64,000 nucleotides of DNA from Cellulomonas sp. PhB150 (GCF_003755175.1 NZ_RKHX01000001.1:186001-250000); one strand, 5' to 3'. Positions 52,607 through 61,934 are shown, counted from the stretch's first letter. Translations and numbers: made by a program. The notes: a model not told the origin generated them from the sequence alone.

Positions 52607-54358
52607 GTGGACGCAGCACTCGTGGTGTCGATCGGCGTGGTCGCCGTCGTGCTGGTCAACGCCTGGGCGAAGCGCGTCGGTGTCGCGGCGCCGTTGATCC
52701 TCGTCGCGGTCGGCGTCGCGGTCAGCTTCCTGCCCTTCGTCTCCGCGGTCGAGATCGAGCCGGAGTGGATCCTCGCGGGTGTGCTGCCGCCGCTGCTCTA
52801 CTCCGCGGCCGTCTCGATGCCGACGATGGACTTCCGACGCGACTTCGGCACGATCGGGGGCCTGTCGGTCGTCCTCGTCGTCCTCACGTCCGTGGTGCTC
52901 GGCTACTTCTTCGCCTGGGCCATCCCCGACATCGGGCTCGCCACCGGCATCGCGCTGGGTGCCGTCGTCAGCCCGACCGACGCGGTCGCGACCTCCATCG
53001 TCAAGAGACTCGGCGTTCCGCCGAGGGTCGTGACCGTGCTCGAGGGCGAGAGCCTGCTCAACGACGCGTCCGCCCTGGTGATCCTCCGCTCGGCCATCGC
53101 GGCGAGCGCCGTGAGCGTGTCGCTGTGGGGCGTGGCCGGCGACTTCCTGAAGTCGGTTGTGATCGCCGTCGCCGTCGGCGCTGTCGTCGGCGTGCTCAAC
53201 CTGCGCGTGCGTGCGGCGGTCAAGGACGCCGCGGCCTCGACCGCGATCTCGTTCATCACCCCGTTCGTCGCGTTCGCACCGGCGGAGCACTTCGGCGCGA
53301 GCGGGCTCGTGGCCGCGGTCACGGCGGGCCTGATCACGGGGCAGGGCTCGGCCAAGTACCTGCGCGCGCAGGACCGCCTGTCCGAGACCACGAACTGGGC
53401 GACCATCGAGGTCCTGCTCGAGGGCGGCGTCTTCCTGACGATGGGCCTGCAGCTGTTCGGGTTCGTCGACGAGGTGCGCGACGAGCACGGCTCGATCGCG
53501 AGCGCCCTGTGGCTCGGCGCCGCCGCGGTCGGGATCGCGCTCGTGCTCCGCTCCGGCTACGTCGGCGCGGTGCTGTGGGCGGGTCGGCACCAACGCTACG
53601 ACGCCGACGAGTTCCGCGACCGGGTCGCGCAGGGGGAGGAGTTCTTCCGGCAGCAGCAGGAGCATCCCGAGCTCCAGAAGGGCCCGAGCAACCCCGACCG
53701 GCTGGCGCGGCGGCAGGCGAGCTGGGTCCGCCGCGTCACGCAACGGGTCGCCGACATGGACTACCTCGCGGCCCAGCCGCTGCGGCGTCGCGAGGGCGCG
53801 GTCCTGGTGTGGGCGGGCATGCGCGGCGCCGTGACGGTGGCCGCCGCTCAGTCGCTGCCGGGCGGCGACGGCCCCGGCGCCACGCCGCAGCGGGCGCTCC
53901 TGATCCTCATCGCCTTCGTCGCCGCCGGCGGCAGCCTGCTCGTCCAGGGCGGGACGCTCGGCTGGGTCGTGCGTCGACTCGGACTGGGCGGGTTCCGGCA
54001 GGGCGCCGACGAGGAGCGCGCACGGTTGCTGGCGGCCATGGCGGAGGCGTCGATAGCCGTCGTCGACGACCCCGACCTGCGACGGCCGGACGGCTCGCCG
54101 TACACGCCGCGCGTCCTCGAGATCACGCGCAAGCGCGCTCAGTTCGAGCAGGACGAGGAGAGGCGCGAGCACACCCGTCAGGTCACGGACGAGCTCCACG
54201 ACCTCTCGCTGCAGATCATCGCCGCCCAGCGTGACGTGCTGCTGGAGGCCCGCTCGCTGGGCACCTTCAGCTCGGCGGCGCTGACCTCGGCCCTCGGCGT
54301 GCTCGACGCGGACCAGATCCGTATCGAGCTCCAGGGTGGGAACGGCGAGGACGAGTAG
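52607..54358 (+). CDS. Na+/H+ antiporter, CPA1 (NhaP) family
   Basis: A 583-residue transporter with about 12 membrane helices. The ion-site motifs SPTDAVATS (near residue 122) and EGESLLNDASALV (near residue 146) are conserved. The C-terminal 200 residues are soluble and charged, as in regulated CPA1 members. GTG 52607 is chosen (GGGGAGG about 8 bases upstream); GTG 52598 is an alternative. It is 41 bases after crcB and may be read from the same message. Ion preference between Na+ and K+ is not set by sequence. Confidence 0.9.
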   Translation: MDAALVVSIGVVAVVLVNAWAKRVGVAAPLILVAVGVAVSFLPFVSAVEIEPEWILAGVLPPLLYSAAVSMPTMDFRRDFGTIGGLSVVLVVLTSVVLGYFFAWAIPDIGLATGIALGAVVSPTDAVATSIVKRLGVPPRVVTVLEGESLLNDASALVILRSAIAASAVSVSLWGVAGDFLKSVVIAVAVGAVVGVLNLRVRAAVKDAAASTAISFITPFVAFAPAEHFGASGLVAAVTAGLITGQGSAKYLRAQDRLSETTNWATIEVLLEGGVFLTMGLQLFGFVDEVRDEHGSIASALWLGAAAVGIALVLRSGYVGAVLWAGRHQRYDADEFRDRVAQGEEFFRQQQEHPELQKGPSNPDRLARRQASWVRRVTQRVADMDYLAAQPLRRREGAVLVWAGMRGAVTVAAAQSLPGGDGPGATPQRALLILIAFVAAGGSLLVQGGTLGWVVRRLGLGGFRQGADEERARLLAAMAEASIAVVDDPDLRRPDGSPYTPRVLEITRKRAQFEQDEERREHTRQVTDELHDLSLQIIAAQRDVLLEARSLGTFSSAALTSALGVLDADQIRIELQGGNGEDE

Positions 54359-54359
54359 C

Positions 54360-55934
54360 TCAGCCCCGGTCGAGGGTTGCCCGCGGGCGCACCTCCAGGG
54401 TGACCGCGGCGTCCGCTCCGAGCAGCGCTCGAGCGCCTTCAGGTACCGGCACGCGGACGCGCCAGTGCTGCGGGGCCGGCTCCTCGTCGGTCAGCGGAGT
54501 GTCCCGTGCCGGGTCGGGCACCCAGTCGCGGATCGCGCCGGTCAGCGCCGAGCTCCACACACCCCAGGTGGCGGGTCTCGCGTCCGTGCCCTCGCCGATG
54601 TCGACGACGAGCACGTCTGCCCAGTCGGCGGTCTGCTCGAGGTGGTCGACGAACGACAGCAGGCCGCGCTTCTTGCGCAGCGACAGCAGCGAGAGCCGCA
54701 GGACGTGCCGCATCGTGGCGGCGCGGGCTCCCGTCGCATCGGTCGGCCGGGTCGCGTCCGACGAGAGGTAGGTGTGCACCAGGGGGACGGGCGTGCCCAC
54801 CGAGTCATCGACGGGCCGTCGCTCGATCTGGATCGGGCACAGGTGGGCCGCGCTCTGCTCGTGCAGCGTCACGGGCAGACCGCGGATCGAGAGCGCGGCG
54901 TCGAGCTGCCAGATGGTCTCGTCGTCGTCCGAACCCTGGATGTCCAGGCCGGTCAGGCTCGCGACGACCTCGAGGTCGCCGAACAGGAACCGGCGCAGGT
55001 TCTGGTAGCCCTCCTCGGAGTTCACGATGCCGTAGCGGCCCGAGTGGCTGCGGTGGACGAACGCGCGCGGGGTGTCACGGACGTAGGCGTTGTCGATCTG
55101 GACCAGGCCGTCGCTGCGCGCCCCGACGGCCTTGGCCGACAGGCCCTTCGCGACGTCGTAGTCGCCCGAGTCGGTGCCGACGAGGCAGAACAGGCGGTCG
55201 TGCGGGAAGCCGCCGGCCGGCATGACGGTCGCGTCGAACTTCACGTCCGGGACGGCGACCTTGGTCGGCGTCAGGTACTCCTTCATGCGCGCGGGGCCGA
55301 AGATGTCCGCACCCTGCAGGCCCGTCGCGTCGCGGATCTTCTCGAGCAGCCCGAAGCCGACCGCGAACTCGATCCCCCCGTGCGGCGTGGCGTAGGTGAA
55401 CACACGGTCGACGAGCGCCGACGCCGAGTCGAGCGCGCCGCCGATGTCCGGGTCGTCGGGGACCGTCTGCTGCAGCATGGAGCGCACGACGAGGCCCCCC
55501 ATCGAGTGCGCGACGAGGAACACCCGCGGCGCGCCCGTCTGCCTGCGCACCAGGAGCACGAGCTCGAGCAGCGACCGCGCGGCGGTCTCGATGGAGAACG
55601 CGTTCGGGTCCTTGGTCAGGAGCGGTGCGAACTCGTCGTAGAAGCGGTGCACCCAGATCGACGCGGCCGGCACCGTGCCGGCGTCCTGGTCGGCGAGGTA
55701 GGCCGCCTGGTTGCCGTGCACGAGCAGCTGGTAGCCCTGGTCGCCCATCAGCCGCAGGAGCGGGCTCTCGAACTGGTGGAAGGCCGGACGGTCGGCGCCG
55801 TCGACGCGGACCTGCACCGAGCCCTCGTTGAAGCCGTAGAACGGGTCACCGACCGCGTTGTCGATGCCCGACGGGCCACCCGCGAACCCGCGGACGTAGA
55901 TGACCGGCAACCGGCCGTCGCCTGGATAGGACAC
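54360..55934 (-). CDS. alpha/beta-hydrolase, lipase-like
   Basis: A 524-residue protein. The N-terminal 300 residues form an alpha/beta hydrolase with nucleophile Ser144 in AHSMGG and an oxyanion-loop VIYVRGFAGG at residue 11. The arrangement recalls PGAP1-like lipases or esterases. The C-terminal part (about 320-524) is a beta-rich domain of no known family. No signal peptide, so it is probably cytoplasmic. GTG start. It ends one base after the convergent antiporter gene. Confidence 0.82.
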   Translation of the reverse strand: MSYPGDGRLPVIYVRGFAGGPSGIDNAVGDPFYGFNEGSVQVRVDGADRPAFHQFESPLLRLMGDQGYQLLVHGNQAAYLADQDAGTVPAASIWVHRFYDEFAPLLTKDPNAFSIETAARSLLELVLLVRRQTGAPRVFLVAHSMGGLVVRSMLQQTVPDDPDIGGALDSASALVDRVFTYATPHGGIEFAVGFGLLEKIRDATGLQGADIFGPARMKEYLTPTKVAVPDVKFDATVMPAGGFPHDRLFCLVGTDSGDYDVAKGLSAKAVGARSDGLVQIDNAYVRDTPRAFVHRSHSGRYGIVNSEEGYQNLRRFLFGDLEVVASLTGLDIQGSDDDETIWQLDAALSIRGLPVTLHEQSAAHLCPIQIERRPVDDSVGTPVPLVHTYLSSDATRPTDATGARAATMRHVLRLSLLSLRKKRGLLSFVDHLEQTADWADVLVVDIGEGTDARPATWGVWSSALTGAIRDWVPDPARDTPLTDEEPAPQHWRVRVPVPEGARALLGADAAVTLEVRPRATLDRG

Positions 55935-56024
55935 GCCATGCTCCTCGGGTCGCGGCGCGGCGTCCCCGGTGGACGACGCCGTCGTCGACCAGGATCCTCG
56001 CGGCGTCCCTCAGATACCAGGAGC

Positions 56025-56056
56025 GCGGCGCACGGGCCCGAGGACCCGTGCGCCGC
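56025..56056 (-). terminator. hairpin after the secreted protein gene
   Basis: A perfect 12-bp stem (GCGGCGCACGGG with CCCGTGCGCCGC, 8-base loop) begins 6 bases past the stop of the minus-strand gene at 56063. Few T residues follow. Confidence 0.6.
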
Positions 56057-56062
56057 CCGGGG

Positions 56063-56911
56063 TCACTTCCTGAGCTTGATCGTGACCGCCGACGACACCT
56101 GCGCCTGCAGGTGCGAGGTCGCAGGCGAGACGACGCGGTAGCTGCCCGCCTTCTTCACCTTGACCTTCGTCGACCAGTGGCCCTTGGTCCCCGTGACCTT
56201 GACGGACTTCACGTTCTTCCAGGCCTTGGTGCCCTTGGCCTTGAACTGCACGACGACCTTGGAGCCCTTGGCCACCGGGCGGTACTTGTAGGCGACCTTC
56301 GCGGTCGCCTTCTGGTAGGTGACCGTGCCGGACAGCGTGGTGGTCTTGTTCTTCTTGACCGACGTGGCAGACGCGTGCGGCTTGGTGGTCTTGACGTCGT
56401 TGCGGATGTAGCCCGTCGCCTTGACGGTGAGCTCGGTGTCGACGTCGAGCGCGGGGTTCAGCGCGTACCGGTAGGCGACGACCTTCGCGGAGACCTTGCA
56501 GGCTCCGGAGGTGATGTAGCTCCCGACGGTCGTGCTCGTCGGGCGCTTCGCGTCGAACGTGACGGACTGGGACCACGTCTTCGACCCGTCGGCGCTCGGC
56601 GCGCCGATGTAGCCCGAGCAGCTCTTCGCCCCGGTCACCTGGATCGAGGCGTACCAGTGGACGGCCTTCACGCCGTAGTCGGACCCGTCGACGACGTCGT
56701 GCGCGCTCGGCGGCGTGACGACCTTGAGCGTGACCCACTTCTTGTCGCTGAACTTGCCGAGCTTGTTCTTGATGTCGTGGACGGTGAGCGTCGCGGTGAC
56801 GCCGCCCTTCTTGGCGACCTTGGTCTGGTTCGCCTGTGCCGATCCGGCGACGAGGCCGAGGCTGAGGGTCGCGGCCAGAGCGGCTGCGACGATACGGGCG
56901 GAAGTGCGCAT
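56063..56911 (-). CDS. secreted Ig-like-repeat-type protein
   Basis: A 282-residue exported protein. The signal peptide (MRTSARIVAAALAATLSLGL, cleaved after AQA near residue 27) is clear. The mature part is rich in Lys, Thr, Ser and Val, with a repeat of beta-strand-like segments (for example TTLSGTVTYQKATAKVAYKY near residue 205), and two cysteines near residue 95 and 135 that could pair. The C-terminal segments resemble the beta-sandwich repeats seen in actinobacterial surface proteins. The function is unknown. ATG 56911 with GGGAGA upstream; it is probably monocistronic, ending at a strong hairpin. Confidence 0.78.
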   Translation of the reverse strand: MRTSARIVAAALAATLSLGLVAGSAQANQTKVAKKGGVTATLTVHDIKNKLGKFSDKKWVTLKVVTPPSAHDVVDGSDYGVKAVHWYASIQVTGAKSCSGYIGAPSADGSKTWSQSVTFDAKRPTSTTVGSYITSGACKVSAKVVAYRYALNPALDVDTELTVKATGYIRNDVKTTKPHASATSVKKNKTTTLSGTVTYQKATAKVAYKYRPVAKGSKVVVQFKAKGTKAWKNVKSVKVTGTKGHWSTKVKVKKAGSYRVVSPATSHLQAQVSSAVTIKLRK

Positions 56912-57014
56912 GGTGACTGTGTCTCCCCTGTGTGCCGTGCGATGACGCAACGGTGTCTACCAGGCGGAGCCGGGCGAAGTGCCCGAAGCACGCAGGACGA
57001 GACGAAACCGGCAC

Positions 57015-57500
57015 TCAGCCGTCGACCGGGTGCACCGATCCGCCGGTGATGCGCACGAGCTCCTCGAAGCTGGTGGGGAAGACCGTGTGCGGTGTGCCCG
57101 CGGCCGCCCAGATCCGCGTGTAGTCGGCCAGCGCCTCGTCCACGACGGTCTCGATGGGCGCGGGATGGCCGACGGGGGAGACCCCGCCGATCGCCTGTCC
57201 GGTCGCGGCGCGGACCTGGTCGGGCGTCGCGCGGACGATCGCCTCACGGTCCAGGCGGCGGGCGAGGGCCGCGGTGTCGACGCGGTGCCGGCCGCTCGTC
57301 ATGACGAGCAGCGGCTTGTCGTCGGCCCAGAAGACGAGGCTGTTGGCGATGGCGCCCACCTCGCAGCCCAGGGCACCGGCGGCCAGGACGGCGGTCGCGG
57401 CGGAGTCGGGGAGCGCGACGACCGCGCCACGGACCCCCGCGCGGTCGAGCGCCTCGGCGACGAGCTGGGTGCGCGCCGGGAGCCGGGTGGTGTCGGTCAC
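57015..57500 (-). CDS. YbaK/EbsC family aminoacyl-tRNA deacylase
   Basis: A 161-residue protein of the YbaK/ProX deacylase superfamily, which clears mischarged tRNA. LGCEVGAIANSLVFW (residues about 49-63) has the substrate-site Cys-Glu pattern, and GVSPVGH with a conserved His/Pro (near residue 115) follows. ProX-type members hydrolyse Ala-tRNA(Pro) and YbaK Cys-tRNA(Pro); which applies cannot be told. GTG start; 7 bases downstream of the pirin gene on the same strand, so likely one operon. Confidence 0.88.
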   Translation of the reverse strand: MTDTTRLPARTQLVAEALDRAGVRGAVVALPDSAATAVLAAGALGCEVGAIANSLVFWADDKPLLVMTSGRHRVDTAALARRLDREAIVRATPDQVRAATGQAIGGVSPVGHPAPIETVVDEALADYTRIWAAAGTPHTVFPTSFEELVRITGGSVHPVDG

Positions 57501-57507
57501 GGACCGA

Positions 57508-58473
57508 TCATGCCCGAGGAGCGCGCCTGCGTGGCTGAAGTCGCACGTTCGGCAGGTCGGGCGCCGGGATACGGACTCCGTCGTGCCCCGCCACGGACCC
57601 GAACCGGTCGGCGTGCTCGTCGGACGCCCACGACGCCCTCGCCTCCGCGATGTCGGCGTGCGTGCGCCCGACGAAGTTCCACCACATGACCAGGTCGTGC
57701 TCGAAGCGGGCACCGCCCAGGAGCAGGAGCGTCGCGCCCTCGCCCGACTCGACCGGCACCGAGGCGCGACCCTCGCCGAGGTACAGCAGGGGTCCCGGCG
57801 TGACGTCCGTGCCCGCCACGTGCGCCGTCCCGGCGAGGACGAGCACGGCGTGCTCGAAGGTTGGGTCGAGGGGCAGCTCGGTGCGGGCGCCCGCCTCGAT
57901 GACGAGCTCGGCGCCCAGCAGCGGCGTGTGGACGCCCGCGGAGGACCGGGCGCCGTCAAGCTCGCCGATGAAGACGGTTGCTCGTGCGCCACGCGTCTCC
58001 CACGTCGGAAGCTCGGTGACCTGCTCGAAAGCGGCCGAGCCGCCCGCGGCACCGTCGGGCAGCGCCACCCACAGCTGGACGGCGTGCAGCAGGGGCGCCG
58101 AGCCGAGCGCGAGCTCCGAGTGGGAGACCCCGCGTCCGGCCGTCATGAGGTTGAGCTGACCGGGTCGCACGACGACGTCCGAGCCGAGGCTGTCGCGGTG
58201 CCGGATCTCGCCCTCCACCGGCCACGTGACGGTCTGGAGGCCGGTGTGGGGGTGCGGCAGCACGCGCATGTCCACGTGCTGGGGCCCGAACTCGTCGAGG
58301 AAGCACCACGCGCCGACCATCGGCAGCGTCCGCTGCGGCAGCGTGCGCCGCACCTGCATCGCGCGCAGTCCGCCGAGGGGCACCTCGCGCGGCTCGTGCA
58401 GCTCGGCCACGGCACCTGCGTCGTCGTGCGCCTCGCAGAGCTCGGGTGCCGGGCGGGCCTCCAGGTTGGTCAC
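57508..58473 (-). CDS. pirin family protein
   Basis: A 321-residue bicupin. The N-terminal cupin contains the iron-binding motif HPHTGLQTVTW (near residue 73) and the later LNLMTAGRGVSHSE (near residue 107), which supply the histidines and glutamate of pirin. The C-terminal cupin is degenerate. Some bacterial pirins are quercetinases or modulate pyruvate dehydrogenase; the role here is open. GTG start; coupled to the YbaK-type gene. Divergent from the sigma factor gene. Confidence 0.9.
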   Translation of the reverse strand: MTNLEARPAPELCEAHDDAGAVAELHEPREVPLGGLRAMQVRRTLPQRTLPMVGAWCFLDEFGPQHVDMRVLPHPHTGLQTVTWPVEGEIRHRDSLGSDVVVRPGQLNLMTAGRGVSHSELALGSAPLLHAVQLWVALPDGAAGGSAAFEQVTELPTWETRGARATVFIGELDGARSSAGVHTPLLGAELVIEAGARTELPLDPTFEHAVLVLAGTAHVAGTDVTPGPLLYLGEGRASVPVESGEGATLLLLGGARFEHDLVMWWNFVGRTHADIAEARASWASDEHADRFGSVAGHDGVRIPAPDLPNVRLQPRRRAPRA

Positions 58474-58548
58474 GGGTCCACTCTGCCCGACGCGGGTGCC
58501 CGATGGACCTCACATCCTGGTGTCGCCGCGCGTCTGCACACTGTGGGG

Positions 58549-59028
58549 ATGGACGAGCCGTTCGAGCGGGTGGTGCGTGAGCACGGGGCGACCGTGCTGC
58601 GCGTCTGCCGAGCCGTCCTCGGTCCGGCCGACGCCGACGACGCGTGGTCCGAGACGTTCCTGTCGGCCCTGCGCGCGTGGCCGGACCTGGACCGGGGTGC
58701 GAACGTCCAGGCCTGGCTCGTGACGATCGCGCACCGGAAGGCGATCGACGTCGTGCGGGCGGCCCAGCGGCGCGCGATCCCGGTGGCCGACCTGCCCGAC
58801 CTGGCCGTGGCGCCGGCCGGCCGTGACCTCGACCTCTGGTCGGCGCTGGCGCGGCTGCCGCACAAGCAGCGGCACGCCGTGGCGCTGCACCACCTGGGTG
58901 GGCTCTCGTACGACGAGGTCGCGGGCGTGCTGGGCGGCACGCCCGCTGCCGCGCGGCGAGCGGGGGCCGACGGCGTCGCGACGCTGCGCCGCACCTACGG
59001 CACGACGATCGACGGAGGGGACCGATGA
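58549..59028 (+). CDS. ECF-type RNA polymerase sigma factor
   Basis: A 159-residue sigma-70-family protein with region 2 (about residues 5-72, including DDAWSETFLSALRAWPDLDRG and VQAWLVTIAHRKAID, quoted in parts) and region 4 (about 100-155, LPHKQRHAVALHHLGGLSYDEVAGVL). No anti-sigma gene is next to it. ATGA overlap with the downstream ogt gene suggests that it controls, or is co-induced with, alkylation repair. Promoter specificity is unknown. Confidence 0.87.
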   Translation: MDEPFERVVREHGATVLRVCRAVLGPADADDAWSETFLSALRAWPDLDRGANVQAWLVTIAHRKAIDVVRAAQRRAIPVADLPDLAVAPAGRDLDLWSALARLPHKQRHAVALHHLGGLSYDEVAGVLGGTPAAARRAGADGVATLRRTYGTTIDGGDR

Positions 59029-59624
59029 CCACGCTGGACGCACCCGTGACACCCGACGACCTGGCGCGGCTGCACGCCGACCTGGCCGCGCGCGCCCTCG
59101 GCGTGGGGCTCGTCGACGTCGCCTACCGCACGCTTGACGGACCGCTCGGCCCCCTGCTGCTCGCCGCGACGCCCGTCGGGCTCGTGCGGGTCGCGTTCGC
59201 GGTGCAGGACCACGACGCCGTGCTGACCGACCTCGCGACGCGCATCAGCCCGCGCGTGCTCGCGGCCCCCGCGCGGCTCGACGACGTCGCCCGCCAGCTC
59301 GACGAGTACTTCACCGGCCGCCGGCGCACGTTCGACGTGCCGATCGACCTCCGGCTCGTGGGTGGCTTCCGGCGCGTGGTGGTCGAGCACCTGGCGGAGA
59401 TCGGCTACGCGCGCACGGCCAGCTACGCGGCGATGGCCGAGGCGGCGGGCAGCCCCCGGGCGGTGCGTGCCGTGGGGACCGCGTGCGCGCTCAACCCCGT
59501 GCCGGTGGTCGTGCCCTGCCACCGGGTCGTGCGGTCGGACGGGACACCGGGGCAGTACGCCGGGGGAGCGGCCGCCAAGCTCGCGCTGCTCGACCTCGAG
59601 ACACGTGTCGGCGCGGCGGCGTAG
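59025..59624 (+). CDS. ogt: methylated-DNA-[protein]-cysteine S-methyltransferase
   Basis: A suicide repair protein that takes alkyl groups from O6-alkylguanine. The 199 residues include the active Cys165 in VVPCHRVV and the helix-turn-helix region with GYARTASYAAMAEAAGSPRAVRAVG (in parts) at about 127-151. The N-terminal 40 residues exceed the minimal Ogt. ATGA overlap with the sigma factor gene. The TAG stop doubles as the first bases of the TAGCGT hexamer for the next gene. Confidence 0.93.
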   Translation: MTTLDAPVTPDDLARLHADLAARALGVGLVDVAYRTLDGPLGPLLLAATPVGLVRVAFAVQDHDAVLTDLATRISPRVLAAPARLDDVARQLDEYFTGRRRTFDVPIDLRLVGGFRRVVVEHLAEIGYARTASYAAMAEAAGSPRAVRAVGTACALNPVPVVVPCHRVVRSDGTPGQYAGGAAAKLALLDLETRVGAAA

Positions 59625-59627
59625 CGT
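59622..59627 (+). promoter_or_regulatory. -10 hexamer of the DUF2277 gene, inside the ogt stop
   Basis: TAGCGT begins with the ogt stop codon TAG and ends 7 bases before the ATG at 59635. Confidence 0.4.
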
Positions 59628-59634
59628 CGATCCC

Positions 59635-59952
59635 ATGTGCCGGAACATCACCACGCTGCGCGGCCTGGAGCCGCACGCCACCGACGAGGAGATCACCGCC
59701 GCCGCGCGCCAGTACGTGCGCAAGGTGACGGGGGTCCAGACGCTCACCGACCGGACGCGGGAGCCCTTCGAGGCTGCCGTCGCCCAGATCGCGGAGATCA
59801 CCGCGCGGCTGCTCGACGAGCTGCCCGAGCGGCGCCAGCCGCCGACGACCGAGCCGCCGCTGCGCCGGATCGCCCGGGCCCACGAGGAGCACGACCACGA
59901 CCACCCTCACGAGCACGAGCACACGCACCCGCACGAGCACGTGCACGCCTAG
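59635..59952 (+). CDS. DUF2277 family protein with histidine-rich tail
   Basis: A 105-residue protein with the DUF2277 signature MCRNITTLRGLEPHATDEEI and VRKVTGVQ. The domain covers about residues 1-65. The last 23 residues are almost all His, Glu and Asp (with His at nearly every second place), a metal-binding tail like those on nickel or zinc chaperones. The function of DUF2277 is unknown. The message may be leaderless. It ends 3 bases before the convergent gene at 59956. Confidence 0.87.
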   Translation: MCRNITTLRGLEPHATDEEITAAARQYVRKVTGVQTLTDRTREPFEAAVAQIAEITARLLDELPERRQPPTTEPPLRRIARAHEEHDHDHPHEHEHTHPHEHVHA

Positions 59953-59955
59953 GGG

Positions 59956-60249
59956 TCAGGCGAGGGGCCAGGCGACCAGCCGGGGGATCCCCTCGGGGGC
60001 CACCGCGGCGAGCGCGAGGAAGCGGGCCTCCGCACGGTGCAGGCGGATGTGCTCGTCGAGGGACCACGTCGGGCCGTTCGTCAGCTGCATCCCGCACGCG
60101 CACGCGATGCCGACGCGCCCGTCGGCCAGGGACTCCACGAGCCCGACCGTCGTGTGGTCGGTCGCCGCGCGCACCTTGGCGTGACGCATCTCGGCGCTGA
60201 CGGCCTCGGCGGGGAGCAGTTCGTCGGTCACGACGCCATTGTCGGCCAT
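59956..60249 (-). CDS. hypothetical small protein
   Basis: A 97-residue protein with no family I can name. It has a CACGMQ segment near residue 50 and a conserved-looking LDEHIRLHRAEARFLAL helix with two histidines, a pattern that could bind metal. The start may be ATG 60249 or the GTG seven codons in. It is 17 bases after the mqo stop on the same strand, so it may be the last gene of that message. Confidence 0.6.
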   Translation of the reverse strand: MADNGVVTDELLPAEAVSAEMRHAKVRAATDHTTVGLVESLADGRVGIACACGMQLTNGPTWSLDEHIRLHRAEARFLALAAVAPEGIPRLVAWPLA

Positions 60250-60266
60250 CGCGGCGGCGCGGGCGG

Positions 60267-61760
60267 TCAGCGCTCGGTGCCGACCGTCTCGTCGACCAGC
60301 TGGTCGAGCTCGAACGACTCGTCCCAGGTGCCGCCGCCGAGGCTCGGCATCATCTGGCGCAGGCGCGGCTGCCAGGCGGCGGACCGCTCGGGGAAGCAGC
60401 GCTCGAGCAGGTCGAGCATCGTCGCGACGGCGGTCGACGCGCCGGGCGAGGCACCCAGCAGGCCGCTGATCGTGCCGTCGGCCGAGGTGACCAGCTCCGT
60501 GCCGAACTCGAGCACGCCGCCCTTTCCCTTGGCCTTCTTGATGACCTGGACGCGCTGACCTGCGGTGATGAGCTCCCAGTCACGCGGGTGCGCGGTCGGC
60601 ATGAACGCCCGCAGGGTCCGCAGGCGTGCGGTGTCGGAGGCCGTCACCTCGCCGACGAGGTACTTCACGAGGCTCGTGTTCTTGGCACCGACCGCCAGCA
60701 TGGGGACGATGTTGCCAGGGCGGATCGAGCGCAACAGGTCGGTCCACGAGCCGTGCTTGAGGAACTTCATGCTCCAGCCCGCGTACGGCCCGAAAAGGAG
60801 CGCCGTCTCGCCGTCGACCACGCGCGTGTCGAGGTGCGGCACGGACATGGGCGGGGCGCCGATGTCGGCCTTGCCGTACACCTTCGCCTGGTGCTGGGCG
60901 ACGATCTCGGGGTTCGTGGTGCGCAGGAACTGACCGCTGATCGGGAACCCGCCGAAGCCCTTGGCCTCCGGGATGCCCGAACGCTGCAGCAGCCGCAGCG
61001 CGCCGCCGCCGGCGCCGATGAAGACGAAGCGCGCGGTGACGGTGCGGGCGCGCAGGTGCCCGTTCCACCGGCGGTCGCGGATCGTCACGCGCCAGGTGCC
61101 GTCGCGACGCTGCTTGAGCTTGGTGACCTCGCTCTCGAGGTGCAGGCGCGCGCCGCGCTCGACCGAGTCGGTGACCATCGAGGAGGCGAGCGCCCCGAAG
61201 TCGACGTCCGTGCCGGCGGCCGCGCGCGTCGCGGCGATCGCCTGGTCGGGGTCCCGGTCGGCGACGAGCAGCGGTGCCCACTGCGCGATCTGCTCGGGGT
61301 CGGTGCTGAACTCGAGGTCCGAGAAGAGCGGGTGCTGGCGCAGGGTCTCGAACCGGCGGCGCAGGTAGTCGACGTTCTCCTCGCCGCGCACGAACGTCAT
61401 GTGCGGGGTGGTCGACAGGAAGCCGGTGCCGCCCGGGAGCCGGCCGTGCGTCCCCAGGTGGTGCCACAGCTCGCGCGAGATCTCGAACTGCTCGTTGATC
61501 GTGACGGCCTTGGTGATGTCGATCGAGCCGTCGGCACGCTCGGGCGTGTAGTTGAGCTCGCAGAGCGCCGCGTGGCCTGTGCCGGCGTTGTTCCACGCGT
61601 TCGAGCTCTCCTGCGCGAGGCCGTCGCGACGCTCGTGGATCTCGATCGACCAGGACGGCTCGAGCTCCGAGACGAGGGCGGCGAGCGTCGCACTCATGAT
61701 GCCGCCTCCGACCAGGAGGACGTCCACGTCTGCTGTCACTGACTTCGCGCGCTCTACCAC
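60267..61760 (-). CDS. mqo: malate:quinone oxidoreductase
   Basis: A membrane-associated FAD enzyme that oxidises malate to oxaloacetate and reduces quinone, replacing or aiding malate dehydrogenase in the citric acid cycle. The 497 residues carry the dinucleotide-binding GGGIMSATLA at 18-27, NNAGTGHAALCELNYTP (residues about 57-73), VFIGAGGGALRLLQ and the C-terminal LGASPGASTAV. GTG start 7 bases after the minus-strand hexamer TACGAT, so the message is likely leaderless. Confidence 0.95.
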   Translation of the reverse strand: MVERAKSVTADVDVLLVGGGIMSATLAALVSELEPSWSIEIHERRDGLAQESSNAWNNAGTGHAALCELNYTPERADGSIDITKAVTINEQFEISRELWHHLGTHGRLPGGTGFLSTTPHMTFVRGEENVDYLRRRFETLRQHPLFSDLEFSTDPEQIAQWAPLLVADRDPDQAIAATRAAAGTDVDFGALASSMVTDSVERGARLHLESEVTKLKQRRDGTWRVTIRDRRWNGHLRARTVTARFVFIGAGGGALRLLQRSGIPEAKGFGGFPISGQFLRTTNPEIVAQHQAKVYGKADIGAPPMSVPHLDTRVVDGETALLFGPYAGWSMKFLKHGSWTDLLRSIRPGNIVPMLAVGAKNTSLVKYLVGEVTASDTARLRTLRAFMPTAHPRDWELITAGQRVQVIKKAKGKGGVLEFGTELVTSADGTISGLLGASPGASTAVATMLDLLERCFPERSAAWQPRLRQMMPSLGGGTWDESFELDQLVDETVGTER

Positions 61761-61767
61761 GCCTTCG

Positions 61768-61773
61768 ATCGTA
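61768..61773 (-). promoter_or_regulatory. -10 hexamer of mqo
   Basis: TACGAT on the minus strand, 7 bases before the GTG at 61760. Confidence 0.45.
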
Positions 61774-61934
61774 TGTTGACGTCGAGAATCTCCATGGCGA
61801 GGAACGTGTGATCTTGATTACGTCGCCGGTGAGACGCCGTGGCGTGGCACGCAGCGCCGCTCCTGGGTACGGCGACGGGGACCAGCGGGTGGTCTGGGCG
61901 TGCAGCGGCGTGCTCCGCGCGGTAGAACCGGAGC

